DNA of 32,209 nt from a virus. Below the pieces are notes generated by a model, which was not told the origin of the DNA, searched no databases, and saw nothing but the letters and a program-made list of their open reading frames with translations. The stretch lies in IMG/VR virus record IMGVR_UViG_3300030450_002652, positions 1 through 32,209 of that record. One strand, given 5' to 3'. Positions 22,737 to 28,414 of this stretch are shown here, piece after piece. The translations under genes were made by a program, and so were the position numbers. The stretch's first letter is position 1. Each line of letters opens with the position of its first letter.

Positions 22737-22883
22737 CTATTTATTAACTATAACTTTATTATAAGATATAGTAACTTTATCAGTTTTATTATAATCTACA
22801 TCTAAAGCATCACAAACATCTTTCCAAACTCTTGAATATTCAAAATCTTCTGAATATAATTCTAATTGTTTATCTTTATTCAT
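22737..22883 (-). CDS. Internal start product, 48 aa, paralogue of the 21193 gene
   Basis: ATG at 22881-22883 with AGGAG 8 bases upstream, in frame with the 118-residue frame. Module shape D-F/Y...WK..C....V....DK.TI.Y matches the 48-residue gene at 21193-21339, of the same length. Likely translated independently as well as inside the fusion. Confidence 0.5.
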   Translation of the reverse strand: MNKDKQLELYSEDFEYSRVWKDVCDALDVDYNKTDKVTISYNKVIVNK

Positions 22884-23093
22884 TTTATTACTCCTATATT
22901 TAAATTCAAAATCATCTATATCTTCAATACAAGAACATATTTTTTCTTTATGTTCATCATCATACTCATCACAACAAACTATATTTTTATATCTTTCTTT
23001 ATTATTTTCTTCTAACCATTTTTCTGGATTATCTGTTGTTCCACAATGATCAACAGACCCAGTTATATGTCTATAATAAATATCAAACTTCAT
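22737..23093 (-). CDS. Two-module hypothetical protein, likely fusion of two small genes
   Basis: 118 residues. Residues 1-66 (MKFDIYYRHITGSVDHCGTT onward) and 71-118 (MNKDKQLELYSEDFEYSRVW onward) are separate in style. At residues 66-71 the codons read AAA TAT AGG AGT AAT AAA ATG, which is exactly the TAGGAGTAATAAAATG start region of the neighbouring genes, so the second module has its own Shine-Dalgarno and ATG at 22883. The second module is like the 21193 gene. It seems a stop between two genes was lost, giving a read-through plus an internal product. Confidence 0.6.
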   Translation of the reverse strand: MKFDIYYRHITGSVDHCGTTDNPEKWLEENNKERYKNIVCCDEYDDEHKEKICSCIEDIDDFEFKYRSNKMNKDKQLELYSEDFEYSRVWKDVCDALDVDYNKTDKVTISYNKVIVNK

Positions 23094-23116
23094 TTTATTA
23101 CTCCTTTAGTTAGTTA

Positions 23117-23296
23117 TTACCAATTTGTATTACCTTTATTCATTTCGTTTATAATATATTCTGCTCTTTTATCAGTTTTAACATCTGATATAGTTATATG
23201 TTTATAATCGCCAATATAAGTATGCAATATATTATCGTCATCAATATAATAGCTTGTTATTTTAATATCTTTGTTTTTCTCGGTTATTAAATTCAT
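23117..23296 (-). CDS. Tiny early-region protein (59 aa)
   Basis: MNLITEKNKDIKITSYYIDD start, ATAGGAGTAAAAGAATG start context. Beta-strand rich N-terminal part with Asp-rich loop, helical C-terminus. Member of the leftward array of tiny genes. No family recognised. Confidence 0.5.
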   Translation of the reverse strand: MNLITEKNKDIKITSYYIDDDNILHTYIGDYKHITISDVKTDKRAEYIINEMNKGNTNW

Positions 23297-23310
23297 TCTT
23301 TTACTCCTAT

Positions 23311-23478
23311 TTATATTCTTTTAAAAGTTAAAAAATCATCATTACCTAAAGATATTTCTCCACCTTCTAAAATATCTCTAATATCATCGTAATTTGTACT
23401 TTCTAAAAATTCTGTTAATCTATAAATATCTTTATCTTTTAAGCCTTCTTTATTATGTATTTCTATTTGTAATTTCAT
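23311..23478 (-). CDS. Tiny early-region protein (55 aa)
   Basis: MKLQIEIHNKEGLKDKDIYR start, AAAGGAGTAAAAGAATG context; acidic C-terminal DDIRDILEGGEISLGNDD. No family recognised. Directly followed by the 59-aa gene 14 bases on. Confidence 0.5.
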   Translation of the reverse strand: MKLQIEIHNKEGLKDKDIYRLTEFLESTNYDDIRDILEGGEISLGNDDFLTFKRI

Positions 23479-23507
23479 TCTTTTACTCCTTTAGTTAGTT
23501 ATGTAAT

Positions 23508-23741
23508 TTATATAAATTTACCAGTTAAACATTCAATAGCATAATCTGGATAATGTTTATTTAATTGTTCTACTAATTCATTATATTGATATATAGTTAT
23601 ATCACATAAATCTGAAACATCACATTCGCCACAATTTTTTAATTGTTTAGCATTATTATCATATTCTTCATAGCAATATATTAAGCCGTTATTTTTAACA
23701 TAATAATAGCCCTCTATACCACATATTCTAATTTTCTTCAT
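23508..23741 (-). CDS. Cys-rich small protein (77 aa)
   Basis: Starts MKKIRICGIEGYYYVKNNGL with AAGGAG Shine-Dalgarno. Holds CGECDVSDLCD (about 37-47), which with the earlier and later Cys could bind a metal or form a zinc knuckle. No family recognised. Confidence 0.55.
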   Translation of the reverse strand: MKKIRICGIEGYYYVKNNGLIYCYEEYDNNAKQLKNCGECDVSDLCDITIYQYNELVEQLNKHYPDYAIECLTGKFI

Positions 23742-23751
23742 TTTTTACTCC

Positions 23752-23883
23752 TTAATTCGTGATATAATTTATTAGCAATCTCGTCCAGAACAACGCCAAT
23801 AATATAGCCGTTCCTACTAAAGTTATTCCGATTGTGTTTATTATAATGTCATAATATAACCTGATCAGTTTTGATGTATTCAT
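23752..23883 (-). CDS. Small single-pass membrane protein (43 aa)
   Basis: MNTSKLIRLYYDIIINTIGI then TLVGTAILLALFWTRLLI, one membrane segment of about 20 residues, short polar ends. CAGGAGAATAATAAAATG start context; overlap of 4 bases with the preceding gene's stop. Resembles small phage membrane peptides that alter host envelope or exclude other phages, but the role is unknown. Confidence 0.5.
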   Translation of the reverse strand: MNTSKLIRLYYDIIINTIGITLVGTAILLALFWTRLLINYITN

Positions 23884-24032
23884 TTTATTATTCTCCTGTT
23901 TTTGATTGAAAGTATTAATTTATAATATAATTTTTTAAATGTATAGATTATAATATTATCATCATCTTGTAATAAATTATATTTATCCGTTGCAATAGCA
24001 TATCTTATGCTCATTAGATGTTTTTTATTCAT
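23880..24032 (-). CDS. Tiny early-region protein (50 aa)
   Basis: MNKKHLMSIRYAIATDKYNL start with TAGGAGATTAAAAAAATG; stop TGA 23880-23882 overlaps the next ATG by one codon step (ATGA). C-terminus is basic (IKNRRIIK). No family recognised. Confidence 0.5.
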   Translation of the reverse strand: MNKKHLMSIRYAIATDKYNLLQDDDNIIIYTFKKLYYKLILSIKNRRIIK

Positions 24033-24102
24033 TTTTTTAATCTCCTATTTTATTTGTTTAATTTGTTTATCAATTCCATTAATTAACATTATATTCCCAA
24101 TC

Positions 24103-24414
24103 TTATAAAGCATATTTAGTGAAATCATAATTAACATATAGCAAATATTCTTGGACACCTATCGCATTATTTTGTGTGGGAAATGGATTGTGTTTTTCAT
24201 AATAATATTTTCTTGAATCTGAATATGTTTTAGGATATAAAATTGTAAAGCCTTTTGCTTCTTTAATTAAATTCCTAGCTTCTTTTAATCTTGTTTTATC
24301 TTTAAAATGTAAAACATAAGAACCATAATTTTTTGTGATTTGATGGTGACTATAATCTACCATAAATCCAATTTCTTTTAACAAGTGTATAATTTTATGT
24401 TTTTGTTCAATCAT
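24103..24414 (-). CDS. Small hypothetical protein (103 aa)
   Basis: MIEQKHKIIHLLKEIGFMVD start, TAGGAGATTAAAAAAATG context. Has an alternating alpha/beta pattern: helix, SYVLHFKDKTRLKEARNLIKEAK, GFTILYPKTYSD, then HNPFPTQNNAIGVQEYLLYV. Probably a small alpha/beta protein. No family recognised; an anti-host role would fit its early location but is not shown. Confidence 0.55.
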   Translation of the reverse strand: MIEQKHKIIHLLKEIGFMVDYSHHQITKNYGSYVLHFKDKTRLKEARNLIKEAKGFTILYPKTYSDSRKYYYEKHNPFPTQNNAIGVQEYLLYVNYDFTKYAL

Positions 24415-24426
24415 TTTTTTAATCTC

Positions 24427-24585
24427 CTATTTATATTCATTTTTAAATTGTTTTATTGCTTCATTAAGATTATAACCTATATAACAACCTTTATTATAAT
24501 TTTCATCTTTTATTATTATATGATTATTATGTTTTATAATTTCTATTGTTAAATCATTTTTAAATATATATTTACTTTGATACAT
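24427..24585 (-). CDS. Tiny early-region protein (52 aa)
   Basis: MYQSKYIFKNDLTIEIIKHN start, TAGGAGATTAAAAAAATG context. Stop TAG 24427-24429. Asn/Lys/Tyr-rich, C-terminus helical (EAIKQFKNEYK). No family recognised. Confidence 0.5.
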   Translation of the reverse strand: MYQSKYIFKNDLTIEIIKHNNHIIIKDENYNKGCYIGYNLNEAIKQFKNEYK

Positions 24586-24611
24586 TTTTTTAATCTCCTA
24601 TTTTATTATTA

Positions 24612-24821
24612 TTATACTCTATCTTTTATAATGTATTCATAATTTGGATTAATTTTTTTAGCTCTATTTATTGCTTTTCTATCTGTTGTAATAGGTAATG
24701 CACAAATAGTAATATAATTTTTTTCCTGTGGAATATTGCTAAAATCATACCATATACTATTAATTGCGTTTTTATCTTTAATAAATTTAAATCTCTCTAT
24801 TATTATATATTCTTTATTCAT
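24612..24821 (-). CDS. Tiny early-region protein (69 aa)
   Basis: MNKEYIIIERFKFIKDKNAI start, AGGAGATT Shine-Dalgarno. Central IWYDFSNIPQEKNYITICALPITTDRKAINRAKK gives a beta-alpha pattern. No family recognised. Confidence 0.5.
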   Translation of the reverse strand: MNKEYIIIERFKFIKDKNAINSIWYDFSNIPQEKNYITICALPITTDRKAINRAKKINPNYEYIIKDRV

Positions 24822-24826
24822 TTTTT

Positions 24827-25027
24827 TTAATCTCCTTTATTATTGTCAAAATACCAACATTTTGATAATTTATTATAATGCCCTGTATTAACTCCGTTTG
24901 TTAAATAGTTTGGATTAGCACAAAATTTCCAACCATTTTTTAATAGTAAATTTCTTCCTTTAACTTTAGATAATTTCATATAATAGATACTATCCCCAAA
25001 ATTACTTTTAGCTTGTTTTATATTCAT
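24827..25027 (-). CDS. Small hypothetical protein (66 aa)
   Basis: Start placed at 25027 (MNIKQAKSNFGDSIYYMKLS) because AAAAGGAGTAAAAATG lies there; an upstream in-frame start at 25078 would overlap the neighbour by 70 bases. Contains KNGWKFCANPNYLTNG and CWYFDNN, with two Cys. No family recognised. Confidence 0.55.
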   Translation of the reverse strand: MNIKQAKSNFGDSIYYMKLSKVKGRNLLLKNGWKFCANPNYLTNGVNTGHYNKLSKCWYFDNNKGD

Positions 25028-25139
25028 TTTTACTCCTTTTTTTTGCCGTTTTATTAGTTTTAAATTGATCAGTATCAATTATATAATTATCTTGTTTCTT
25101 TATTCTTTTAAATATATATACTAGCTTTTTATTGTTCAT
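25008..25139 (-). CDS. Tiny lysine-rich protein (43 aa)
   Basis: MNNKKLVYIFKRIKKQDNYI start; ATG overlaps the upstream stop (TAATG). Strongly basic; overlaps the next gene start by 20 bases. Shine-Dalgarno AAAGGG. No family recognised. Confidence 0.45.
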   Translation of the reverse strand: MNNKKLVYIFKRIKKQDNYIIDTDQFKTNKTAKKRSKNEYKTS

Positions 25140-25633
25140 TATATACCCTTTATTTTATTAATTATTTGTTTGTGTGTTAAGTTTGCACTATCTCTAAACG
25201 TGTAGTATTTATCATTAATACGCACATAAATATCAGTAATAATACCAGAATAATATTCAGAAAATATAAAAGATTCTGTATTTTGTTTTTGTGTCCAATT
25301 TTCTGGAGGCAATTCACAAAGCATATTTTCAAATTGTTGATAGTCTATTTCTTTAGGTTTTGTTTTATTTTTATCATCAATCATTTTACAAGCTCTCTCA
25401 ATATCCATTACAACAGCATTTGAATTTTCAAGTTTAACTTGTTCATATGTTTTTTTATTAATGCTTGTTAATCCATCTTTATTAATAGTATCTATTACAA
25501 TATTTTTAACTATATCATAATATACAATACAATTTACAGGTGATAAAATTGTACCTTGTTTGCTATCATATTTTAAGACATAAAATTTATTGTCTTTTAT
25601 CATTGCGTTGTCATCTAAATATATTGTATTCAT
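25139..25633 (-). CDS. Hypothetical protein (164 aa), largest of the early array
   Basis: MNTIYLDDNAMIKDNKFYVL start with AGGAG nine bases upstream. Beta-rich; region IRINDKYYTFRDSANLTHKQI near the end. Two Cys. No domain recognised. Its size makes it the most likely to have a defined activity in the array, such as host-takeover or counter-defence, but nothing in the sequence proves it. Confidence 0.6.
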   Translation of the reverse strand: MNTIYLDDNAMIKDNKFYVLKYDSKQGTILSPVNCIVYYDIVKNIVIDTINKDGLTSINKKTYEQVKLENSNAVVMDIERACKMIDDKNKTKPKEIDYQQFENMLCELPPENWTQKQNTESFIFSEYYSGIITDIYVRINDKYYTFRDSANLTHKQIINKIKGI

Positions 25634-25650
25634 TTTATTTTACTCCTATT

Positions 25651-25812
25651 TTATTTAGTTAGTGTTTCTTCAAAAACATAATAATCTTGGCTACCTAATT
25701 CATTTAGTTTCTTTTCTGATATAGAGCCTTTTTTATAAACCCCATAAATCTCTTTATATATTGGGCAATATACTACAACAATTTTCATTTCTGTATTTTC
25801 TTTTAATTCCAT
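25651..25812 (-). CDS. Tiny early-region protein (53 aa)
   Basis: MELKENTEMKIVVVYCPIYK start, AAGGAATAAATAAAATG context, stop TAA 25651-25653. Pattern VVVYCPIYKEIYGVYKKG is a beta hairpin. No family recognised. Confidence 0.5.
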   Translation of the reverse strand: MELKENTEMKIVVVYCPIYKEIYGVYKKGSISEKKLNELGSQDYYVFEETLTK

Positions 25813-25813
25813 T

Positions 25814-25990
25814 TTATTTATTCCTTATGTTATTATTTATAAAATCTATCATAATTTCAATTACTTTTTTATCTATTGGTATTTGGCTTATTATTTTATC
25901 ATTGTCAAACATAGTAATGTAAAAATAGTAACCAAGTTTTGAAATTTCAGTTTTTAAAGTACCTACTTTTTTAATTGTTTTATATTCCAT
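25814..25990 (-). CDS. Tiny early-region protein (58 aa), first of the array
   Basis: MEYKTIKKVGTLKTEISKLG start, stop TAA 25814-25816, AAGGAAAAAATAAAATG context. C-terminal helix VIEIMIDFINNNIRNK. First gene of the leftward array; a roughly 390-base leader lies between it and control element C. No family recognised. Confidence 0.5.
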   Translation of the reverse strand: MEYKTIKKVGTLKTEISKLGYYFYITMFDNDKIISQIPIDKKVIEIMIDFINNNIRNK

Positions 25991-26062
25991 TTTATTTTTT
26001 CCTTATTTATTTATTTATCTTAAAATGAAATTACTTTAAATTTATTTACCAAACAAGAATTA

Positions 26063-26077
26063 TTTACATATTGTAAA
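26063..26077. promoter_or_regulatory. Operator-like palindrome TTTACA-TAT-TGTAAA
   Basis: Perfect 6+6 inverted repeat with 3-base spacer, about 75 bases upstream of the early array's first ATG. Shares its half-site with the palindrome at 26176-26191. Confidence 0.5.
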
Positions 26078-26175
26078 GAATATCTTTAAGTAATAGACGA
26101 GATAAAATTTTGTTTAAGTCTTTTAATATGTGTTTCAATGGTGTTTTTATGCTATTTTGAGCCGTTTCTAGTTAA

Positions 26176-26191
26176 TTTACATTAATGTAAT
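26176..26191. promoter_or_regulatory. Operator-like palindrome TTTACA-TTAA-TGTAAT
   Basis: TTACATTAATGTAA (26177-26190) is a perfect palindrome and extends to the TTTACA half-site. It is flanked by AGCCGTTT copies (26160-26167, 26196-26203). Same half-site as 26063-26077, so likely bound by the same phage regulator, for example the 22167-22385 HTH protein. Confidence 0.5.
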
Positions 26192-26244
26192 ATCAAGCCG
26201 TTTTAAAGTGTTAAATTCATACATAGTAAAACAAAACAATAAAT

Positions 26245-26269
26245 ATGCTTTTGGAATCTTGAAAAGCAT
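26245..26269. repeat. Hairpin ATGCTTTT / AAAAGCAT
   Basis: Eight-bp perfect stem, 9-base loop GGAATCTTG. In the long leader of the early array transcript (if it starts at element C). No T-run after it. Confidence 0.45.
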
Positions 26270-26376
26270 TTAGAATCTAGATTAATTTCTAATATGTTAA
26301 AATCTGATTAAATTAGGGTATATGGTGTTTCACGCCCCTTATTACCATTTATTTAACTACAAACACCCTCAAATAA

Positions 26377-26411
26377 GCAAGATTATTTCTTAGGCATACC
26401 AAAACATACCC
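26377..26411 (-). promoter_or_regulatory. Leftward control element, copy C
   Basis: Boxes at 26406-26410 and 26396-26400 (GGTAT on the minus strand), 10 bp apart, with AATAAT -10 (26382-26387) and the GCAAGATTAT block in common with copies A and B. The core also forms CTTAGG...CCTAAG. Faces the early array. Confidence 0.55.
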
Positions 26412-26552
26412 TAAGCCGTATTATTGGCTAAAATAGGGTGTAGGAGGATAGGACACAAATTTCCTTTGTCGGCTCCCATTCCACAAAAAAAGAGGACTTT
26501 TACTACCAAAAAAAGATTTTTAAATTTCTACCAAATTGTAGTAAATTACGCT

Positions 26553-27182
26553 ATGGATAATAAACTAGCTAAGAAAAAACCTGCAAAAGTACTAGCAATA
26601 GAGTGTTTTGCTTTAAATCCTACGATTACAGCTAAGGAGGTTGCAGCACAAGTTGGCGTTAGTCCAAGGACAATAGCTTCTTGGAAGGAAGATCCAATGT
26701 TTATAGATAAGATATACGAAAGGTATATGACTGAGTTTGGCTCACAGTTACCTGCTGTGATTAATTCTATGGTAAGGGAAGCTAAGCACGGTAATGTTCA
26801 AGCTGCTAGGTTAGTGTTAGAGCATAGTGGTAGATTAGTTAAGAATGTTAATATAACGATTGATAGTCCTTTTGAGAAGTTTTTAAAGAAAGAGACTATA
26901 GAAGATGCTGAGGTTATAGAGGTATTTGATGAGGTAGAGATGCCACAAGACTTACCTGAAAGAAAAGAGCATAAAACAGTCAAAGAAGAAAAGATTAAGA
27001 TTAAGACTATTATGGATAGGGAGAAAAAGAAACTTACCTATAATGATAAGCGTAAAGAATGGTATAATTGGAAGAAAAGAGCTAAAGCTGTGGACATAGA
27101 TCCTTTACCTGCTAAAAAGCCTACTAAAGGTCAAAGAAAAGAATGGGAACAATCTATAATTGAGGCAGAAAAACTACTCTAA
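26553..27182 (+). CDS. Terminase small subunit
   Basis: 209 residues from ATG 26553 (MDNKLAKKKPAKVLAIECFA). Helix-turn-helix ITAKEVAAQVGVSPRTIASWKEDP (about 25-48) is the DNA-binding motif of terS proteins; then a helical oligomerisation part (GSQLPAVINSMVREAKHGNVQAARLVLEHSGR), then a long charged, acidic C-terminus for the large subunit. A frame with TTG start opens earlier at 26424 but lies in control element C. No Shine-Dalgarno before 26553. It sits apart from the large subunit, on the other strand, and its end overlaps the convergent gene at 27174. Confidence 0.75.
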   Translation: MDNKLAKKKPAKVLAIECFALNPTITAKEVAAQVGVSPRTIASWKEDPMFIDKIYERYMTEFGSQLPAVINSMVREAKHGNVQAARLVLEHSGRLVKNVNITIDSPFEKFLKKETIEDAEVIEVFDEVEMPQDLPERKEHKTVKEEKIKIKTIMDREKKKLTYNDKRKEWYNWKKRAKAVDIDPLPAKKPTKGQRKEWEQSIIEAEKLL

Positions 27183-27422
27183 ATCCATTAACATTTCTTC
27201 TAATCTATCAAATCTATTATCTAGTTGTGTTTCTATTTTGGCTACACTTACTTTAAGGTTGGTTATATCGCCTTCATTCTTTTTGACAGTTTTAACTGTA
27301 TTTATTTGTTCTTTTTCAATAACTTCAATTTTTGTTTGAGTAGAGCCTTGAGTGAATATAAAAGTACCTATTATAGTTACTCCTGTTAGTATTGTTCCTA
27401 GTGAAATCTTCTTGTCAATCAT
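27174..27422 (-). CDS. Small membrane coiled-coil protein, holin/spanin-like (82 aa)
   Basis: Membrane segment at about 8-25 (LGTILTGVTIIGTFIFTQ), then a long charged helix (IEVIEKEQINTVKTVKKNEG through LDNRFDRLEEMLMD). This is the plan of small phage holin-type and outer/inner spanin-like helpers. Overlaps the 3' end of terS by 9 bases (convergent) and the next gene by 8. Paired with a similar gene at 27415. Function is a guess from shape. Confidence 0.55.
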   Translation of the reverse strand: MIDKKISLGTILTGVTIIGTFIFTQGSTQTKIEVIEKEQINTVKTVKKNEGDITNLKVSVAKIETQLDNRFDRLEEMLMDLE

Positions 27423-27714
27423 TTTCTCTCTCCATAATTCTTAAAAATTTATCTTTTAGTCCATTTCCTGATAGTCTCGCCATTATCTCTACTTGTGCCT
27501 TGAATATACCATTTAATTTCTTTTGTTCCATTTGTACTTTTTTTTGCTGATCTATCAGCTTAATAATAATACCTTCCAACCTCTTGAAGTCTTGGTCTAG
27601 TTCTTGCATTAGAGTTTCCTGAATGAATTTGTTTTGCCTCCATATAAAAAATCCAAATGCTATCGTCATTGCAATCGGTATTCCAAATTGTTCCAGTATT
27701 TGTAAAATATCCAT
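27415..27714 (-). CDS. Holin-like membrane protein (99 aa)
   Basis: Membrane segment at about 11-27 (IPIAMTIAFGFFIWRQNKF) after a short N-terminus and a helical cytoplasmic coil rich in Glu/Lys/Gln. The form MDILQ..EQFGIP(I)AMTIAFGFFIWRQNK is like the BhlA/UviB holin-like family. Two such proteins side by side would fit a holin and its antiholin, though the lysozyme gene is at the other end of the window. Shine-Dalgarno GGAG five bases upstream. Confidence 0.55.
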   Translation of the reverse strand: MDILQILEQFGIPIAMTIAFGFFIWRQNKFIQETLMQELDQDFKRLEGIIIKLIDQQKKVQMEQKKLNGIFKAQVEIMARLSGNGLKDKFLRIMEREND

Positions 27715-27723
27715 CGTTCTCCA

Positions 27724-27948
27724 TTACGCTATTCCCATAAAGGGTATTGTATTGCTTTCCATTAATTCACACATTTGTTGGTAAGTATCTTTTCCTATTT
27801 CTACTAACCTATCTTCTTCTTTGTAAAATTCTCTCTCGTATTTCTCTTCCGTTAATTCTTGTGCCATATAATCAATTAAAATATTAAGTTTCTCGTGCAT
27901 ATTAATGATATTTTTAAGCAGTATCTCTATTTTTTCATCTTCAGACAT
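27724..27948 (-). CDS. Small acidic helical protein (74 aa)
   Basis: MSEDEKIEILLKNIINMHEK start; helical, Glu/Lys-rich; no membrane segment. Sits between holin-like genes and the morphogenesis gene, 1 base from the latter. No family recognised. Confidence 0.5.
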   Translation of the reverse strand: MSEDEKIEILLKNIINMHEKLNILIDYMAQELTEEKYEREFYKEEDRLVEIGKDTYQQMCELMESNTIPFMGIA

Positions 27949-27949
27949 T

Positions 27950-28414
27950 TTATCGTTTCCTTATTAATTGACTTAATAATTTAACAAATTTTTTCTCAAA
28001 ATCCTTGTAAATTTTATTATTAGCTGTTTTTTCGCTTGGATAATGAGCTGTTATGAATTTCCTTTGCGGAACTTCCAAATGAAGAGTTTTTTCTTTTCCT
28101 TTTATTACAACTTTTTTATCCCAAGTGTACCCACCTTCTTGGTAATGCTTTTTACCATAACTAACGCCACTAATACCTTGAGAAGTACCTTTTAAACTTT
28201 TTGCAAGTTTACCAGTATCAAATAAAGGTGGTGCATCTACACCTCTTGGGTTTTTATCTGACAACTCATCTTGTACCTTTCCTGCTTTTATAAATTTTGT
28301 TGAATTTTTAGCAAACTTATCTGCAACACCCTTATTAAGGGTTTCTGTAAGTTTTTCCCTCTCTAATTCCTTTAGAGCTTTCTTAAAATCTATATTATAC
28401 TTGATTTCTATCAT
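27950..28414 (-). CDS. Virion morphogenesis-type head/tail protein (154 aa)
   Basis: Carries the marks of the phage virion morphogenesis / gp10-like family: N-terminal helices, PPLFDTGKLAKSLKG, ISGVSYGKKHYQEGGY, and a VPQRKFITA end. Such proteins act in head completion or neck formation. Overlaps the end of the portal gene by 20 bases. Confidence 0.65.
   Translation of the reverse strand: MIEIKYNIDFKKALKELEREKLTETLNKGVADKFAKNSTKFIKAGKVQDELSDKNPRGVDAPPLFDTGKLAKSLKGTSQGISGVSYGKKHYQEGGYTWDKKVVIKGKEKTLHLEVPQRKFITAHYPSEKTANNKIYKDFEKKFVKLLSQLIRKR

Larger units (their letters stand above)
25991..26552. other. Gene-free regulatory stretch between early array and terS
   Basis: No convincing gene on either strand if terS starts at 26553. 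It holds operator-like palindromes, two AGCCGTTT copies, a hairpin ATGCTTTT/AAAAGCAT (26245-26252 with 26262-26269), a GGTGTTT/AAACACC repeat pair and control element C (26377-26411). It separates leftward array transcription from rightward terS. Confidence 0.6.

Noticed and set aside
26305-26367. Terminator from the GGTGTTT/AAACACC repeat
   Set aside because: The stem is 7 bp with a loop of about 30 bases and no T-run.
26424-26552. N-terminal extension of terS from a TTG at 26424
   Set aside because: The TTG lies just beyond control element C and the extra 43 residues (IGCRRIGHKFPLSAPIPQKK and on) do not match terS proteins, so I placed the start at 26553; a missing Shine-Dalgarno keeps this uncertain.
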